NCBI GenBank assembly: GCA_002327785.1
Contig: DCUI01000317.1
Coordinates: 1 to 7,345, forward strand
Direction of reading: 5' to 3'
Origin: Phycisphaerales bacterium UBA2218
GTDB lineage: Bacteria; Planctomycetota; Phycisphaerae; Sedimentisphaerales; Anaerobacaceae
DNA: 7,345 nucleotides
Of the stretch, positions 4,832 to 7,345 are shown piece by piece (position 1 is the first letter of the stretch; the number at the start of each line of letters is the position of its first letter). The notes below the pieces were generated by a model, which saw only the letters and a program-made list of their open reading frames with translations, was not told the origin of the DNA and did not search any database. A program made the position numbers and the translations under genes.

Positions 4832-6793
4832 ATGAACAAGGCATTGGCTGATTTGATTCGGATCTCGAATATCACGGGCAAAGACCCGGCCCTCGTCCAA
4901 GGGGGCGGGGGCAATACGTCAGTCAAGACCGCCGACGGCAAGCACATGTACATCAAGGCCAGCGGCACCGCGCTCAAGGATATGAACGAGGCGCAGGGCT
5001 GGCGGAGAATGCGTCTGGATTCCGTTCTGGCGATCATCCAGGACAAGTCGATCGCGAAGCTCCCGACGCAGACCCGGGAAGTCGAGGTGGTCAACCGCCT
5101 GCTGCTCGCCTGCGACGATAACGTCACCAGCGGTGCGAGACCGTCGGTGGAAGCCCATCTGCACGGTCTTCTCGATACGTGCGTCATCCATCTGCATCCC
5201 AGCGCGGTAAGCGCCTATCTCAATGCCAGGGAAGGGAAAACCAGGCTCGAAAAGCTCTTCCGCAGCGAAAAGGCACAACCCCTGTGGGTGCCTTACGTGG
5301 ACCCGGGCTTCACACTGGCCAGGACGATCGGCAGGCTGGTGGAGGGCTATCGCAAACAGTTCAAGAGAATGCCGCGGATTCTCTTCCTGGACAAGCACGG
5401 CCTTTTCATTACCGCTCCGACCGCCGGCGCGGCCCTGCGGCTCGTCCACACGGTGATCGACCGTTGCCGCGAAACGCTCCGCTCGCCGGCAGCCGCCCGG
5501 ACCAGGCCCCTCCAGGAGGCGCAAGTCCGCGAGGCAACACTCTGCGTGCGCAGAGCCTGCTTCGAGGCGACCGGAGCCTACTGCCCGGTGACCTACGTGC
5601 AGGACGAGATTGTCGCCGGGTTCGAGCGACGCGACGACGCGAAGAGGCTGCTATCCAGTGGGGCATTGACACCGGATGAACTCGTGTACTCCAACGGACC
5701 CGCGATGTGGGTGGACCGATGTGACGCAAAGGCCATCGCCAAACGTCTGATCGCGCAGATCGCCGAAGGCCGGAAACCCTCGGTGGCGTTCCTCGTGAAG
5801 AACGTTGGGTTGTTTATTGCCGGTACAGGCAAGATCGCTCAGACCGTCCGGGACATCGTGGCCTATTCACTGTTCATTCGCGCAAACGCCCAGCGAATGG
5901 GCGGACTTCGCACACTGACCAGGGCCGAGCAGAGGTTCATCAATGAATGGGAATCGGAAGCCTTTCGCATGAAACTCGTCAGCGGCGAAGGACGCGGGCA
6001 GTTACAGGACCGCGTCGCCGTCGTAAGCGGGGCCGGCAGCGGTCTGGGCAGGAGCATCGCGGTGGGCCTGGCGCGTGCCGGGGCCCTGGTCGCACTGACC
6101 GACATCGATCAGAAATCCCTGCAGGAGACTGCTCGCATCATCTCGGGTGAGCAATCGGGAAAGCAGGCCAAAGTCATACCATGTGACGTTACAAGTGAGG
6201 ATAGTGTCCGCAGGGCGTTTGAAGAACTGATGGCCTCCTGGGGCGGACTGGATATCCTCGTGAACGCGGCAGGGATCGCCCCGCCGTTTGCGCTGGTGGA
6301 TATGCCGGCGGACAAATGGCGGCTGGCCCTCGACGTGAACCTGACGGGCTACTTCCTGATGGCCCGTGAGGCCGCACGGATCATGATCGCCCAGGGCATC
6401 GGCGGCAGCATCATCAATCTCAGCTCCAAATCGGGCCTGGACGCAAGCAAGAACAACACCGCCTACAACGCAACCAAGGCCGGCGAACTGCACATGGCTC
6501 GCGGCTGGGCCCTGGAGCTTGGCGAGTACGGCATCCGTGTCAACTGCATCGCGCCGGGCAACGTCTTCGAAGGCTCCCGGATCTGGAACCCGGACTATAT
6601 CAAGGTCTGCGCCAAGAAATACGGTATCCGCCCGGAAGAGGTGATCCCTTACTACGTCAACAAGACGGCCCTTCGGCGGGAGATCAAGGGGCAGGACATC
6701 GCCGACGCCGTGGTCTTCCTGTGCTCAGACAAAGCTCGCACGATCACGGGCCAGACCCTGGTCGCCGACTCCGGTCAGGTCATGGTCCGCTGA
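4832..6793 (+). CDS. Bifunctional class II aldolase / short-chain dehydrogenase (rhamnulose-1-phosphate aldolase-lactaldehyde dehydrogenase type)
   Basis: A 653-residue cytoplasmic fusion. Residues 1-about 380 form a class II aldolase: phosphate-binding GGGGNTS (24-30), SGTAL (44-48), catalytic-type glutamate in RPSVEAHLH (E107), zinc ligands H120 and H122 in IHLHPSA, and a third histidine in DKHGLF (H189). Residues about 390-653 form a short-chain dehydrogenase: the nucleotide-binding GAGSGLG (400-406), an acidic D424/D426 after the second strand that favours NAD over NADP, NAAG (478-481), and the tetrad N503, S532, Y545, K549. The known family (for example RhaEW-type enzymes) cleaves L-rhamnulose 1-phosphate to DHAP and L-lactaldehyde and converts the lactaldehyde to lactate. 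The length is slightly under the roughly 680 residues I recall for this family. The DKHGLF and HLHPSA variants differ from the more usual NHGLF and HTH forms, so a related deoxyhexulose phosphate such as fuculose 1-phosphate is possible. No kinase, isomerase or transporter gene is in view. Base composition is clearly more GC-rich than in the defence genes. Confidence 0.92.
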   Translation: MNKALADLIRISNITGKDPALVQGGGGNTSVKTADGKHMYIKASGTALKDMNEAQGWRRMRLDSVLAIIQDKSIAKLPTQTREVEVVNRLLLACDDNVTSGARPSVEAHLHGLLDTCVIHLHPSAVSAYLNAREGKTRLEKLFRSEKAQPLWVPYVDPGFTLARTIGRLVEGYRKQFKRMPRILFLDKHGLFITAPTAGAALRLVHTVIDRCRETLRSPAAARTRPLQEAQVREATLCVRRACFEATGAYCPVTYVQDEIVAGFERRDDAKRLLSSGALTPDELVYSNGPAMWVDRCDAKAIAKRLIAQIAEGRKPSVAFLVKNVGLFIAGTGKIAQTVRDIVAYSLFIRANAQRMGGLRTLTRAEQRFINEWESEAFRMKLVSGEGRGQLQDRVAVVSGAGSGLGRSIAVGLARAGALVALTDIDQKSLQETARIISGEQSGKQAKVIPCDVTSEDSVRRAFEELMASWGGLDILVNAAGIAPPFALVDMPADKWRLALDVNLTGYFLMAREAARIMIAQGIGGSIINLSSKSGLDASKNNTAYNATKAGELHMARGWALELGEYGIRVNCIAPGNVFEGSRIWNPDYIKVCAKKYGIRPEEVIPYYVNKTALRREIKGQDIADAVVFLCSDKARTITGQTLVADSGQVMVR

Positions 6794-6809
6794 CGACAGA
6801 ATCTAACAC

Positions 6810-6847
6810 GCAACCTGATAGTTGCAGTCGTAGGTTCCTTATTTTTT
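6810..6847 (+). terminator. Weak candidate terminator after the aldolase gene
   Basis: A short stem GCAAC-CTGATA-GTTGC (6810-6825), or alternatively AACCT (6812-6816) with AGGTT (6832-6836), precedes CCTTATTTTTTC. The T-run lies a few bases after the second stem. Both stems are only 5 bp. A competing 7-bp inverted repeat GTAGGTT/AACCTAC (6830-6836, 6851-6857) places the T-run in its loop. Termination here is plausible but weakly supported. Confidence 0.3.
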
Positions 6848-6857
6848 CATAACCTAC

Positions 6858-7345
6858 AAATGCGATGGGGGATCGGCTTGCCCGCCACGGCAGCAGAACG
6901 TCCGGAAATCTGTCGGTTTTTTCTGGCTTTTCCCATGTTTTTCGATTGACGTGCGGCCAGCCAGCCGGTACAAGGGGATCAACGCTCACATGGTCCAAAC
7001 AGATGGAGGAGACCACACCTCGTCGCAATTGTGGGTTGATCGCGGGACCATGGGCTTATGGAGGAGCGCCTCTGCAGGACGCAGGGGCATGGCGATGGAT
7101 CGATTGCCTACAGCGATAGTTTGCGTTCCGTCATCGCACTGCCTCCGGTCCGGACGGACAAGGGGAATCGGCAACGCCGGGACCATGGAATCTTCACGAT
7201 ATGACCCCCGACGTGTGCCCGGTTGTCGTCTCTCGGCGTTTTCGTTGTATGTGACCGCCCTCTGCGGCAGGATATTCTATTTCTCTCCTCTACTTATCTC
7301 TCACAGGGTGCCGTGCGGCCTCTCACACAGGACGCTTGGGGCCGC
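6858..7345. other. Spacer without a recognisable gene
   Basis: About 490 bases after the aldolase gene. No open frame has both a ribosome binding site and protein-like composition, and no tRNA, rRNA or riboswitch class was recognised. Small features are a repeated GGGACCATGG (about 7046 and 7180), a pyrimidine-rich patch (about 7275-7302) and GCGGCC...GGCCGC (7315-7320 and 7340-7345) cut by the window edge. It is most likely an intergenic region leading to a gene outside the window. Confidence 0.5.
6946..6974 (+). promoter_or_regulatory. Candidate promoter in the right-hand spacer
   Basis: TTGACG (5 of 6 to TTGACA) and TACAAG (4 of 6 to TATAAT) are separated by exactly 17 bases. It would drive transcription rightward into a stretch with no convincing gene up to the window end, so it may serve a gene beyond 7345 through a long leader, or a small RNA. 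A chance match is possible. Confidence 0.3.

Noticed and set aside
4919..5524. 201-residue and other long open frames antisense to the aldolase gene
   Set aside because: Expected shadows of a GC-rich coding strand; the plus-strand frame shows complete catalytic motifs.
7004..7119. Possible small gene beginning with ATG at about 7003
   Set aside because: About 38 codons, no ribosome binding site at proper distance and no recognisable composition.

Overview
This window looks like an accessory region of a bacterial chromosome or metagenome contig. It has three parts: a defence cluster on the minus strand (1-3639), about 1.2 kb of repeat-rich non-coding DNA (3640-4831), and one metabolic gene on the plus strand (4832-6793), followed by about 550 bases with no convincing gene. 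The host is uncertain. The GC-rich carbohydrate gene is an aldolase-dehydrogenase fusion, and the spacer is full of short inverted and heptameric repeats. From memory, both resemble Planctomycetota (Phycisphaerae-like) genomes, but no marker gene is present to confirm this.

Defence part. A DNA adenine methyltransferase gene (1211-2197) and a gene for a probable restriction endonuclease (61-1218) form an operon with an 8-base overlap, methyltransferase first. The pair is bracketed by two near-identical direct repeats (1-47 and 2342-2387), as if it were a cassette carried or inserted between copies of a small palindromic repeat. Upstream of it, on the same strand but separated by about 270 bases of repeat remnants, lies a gene for a three-part protein: two N-terminal zinc ribbons, a central TIR domain and a C-terminal winged-helix-like domain (2467-3639). 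This is a plausible single-gene anti-phage effector that would deplete NAD or make a nucleotide signal. R-M and TIR genes side by side fit a small defence island. Base composition supports this loosely: a spot count gives about 48% GC in one 60-base row of the endonuclease gene and about 68% in one row of the aldolase gene.

Spacer part. No gene is credible between 3640 and 4831. It holds paired hairpins just upstream of the TIR gene, a heptamer tandem repeat that reverses orientation and so forms a 13-bp hairpin, a nested inverted repeat with 13-bp arms, and two copies of a 115-136-base repeat that share several short cores. These look like non-autonomous, repeatedly copied intergenic elements. 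A usable promoter and ribosome binding site for the aldolase gene follow the last repeat.

Metabolic part. The 653-residue protein fuses a class II (zinc) aldolase to a short-chain dehydrogenase and matches the rhamnulose-1-phosphate aldolase/lactaldehyde dehydrogenase type. It would split a deoxyhexulose phosphate to DHAP and lactaldehyde and then oxidise or reduce the lactaldehyde. All key catalytic residues of both halves are visible. No other sugar-pathway gene is present, so the true substrate is open.
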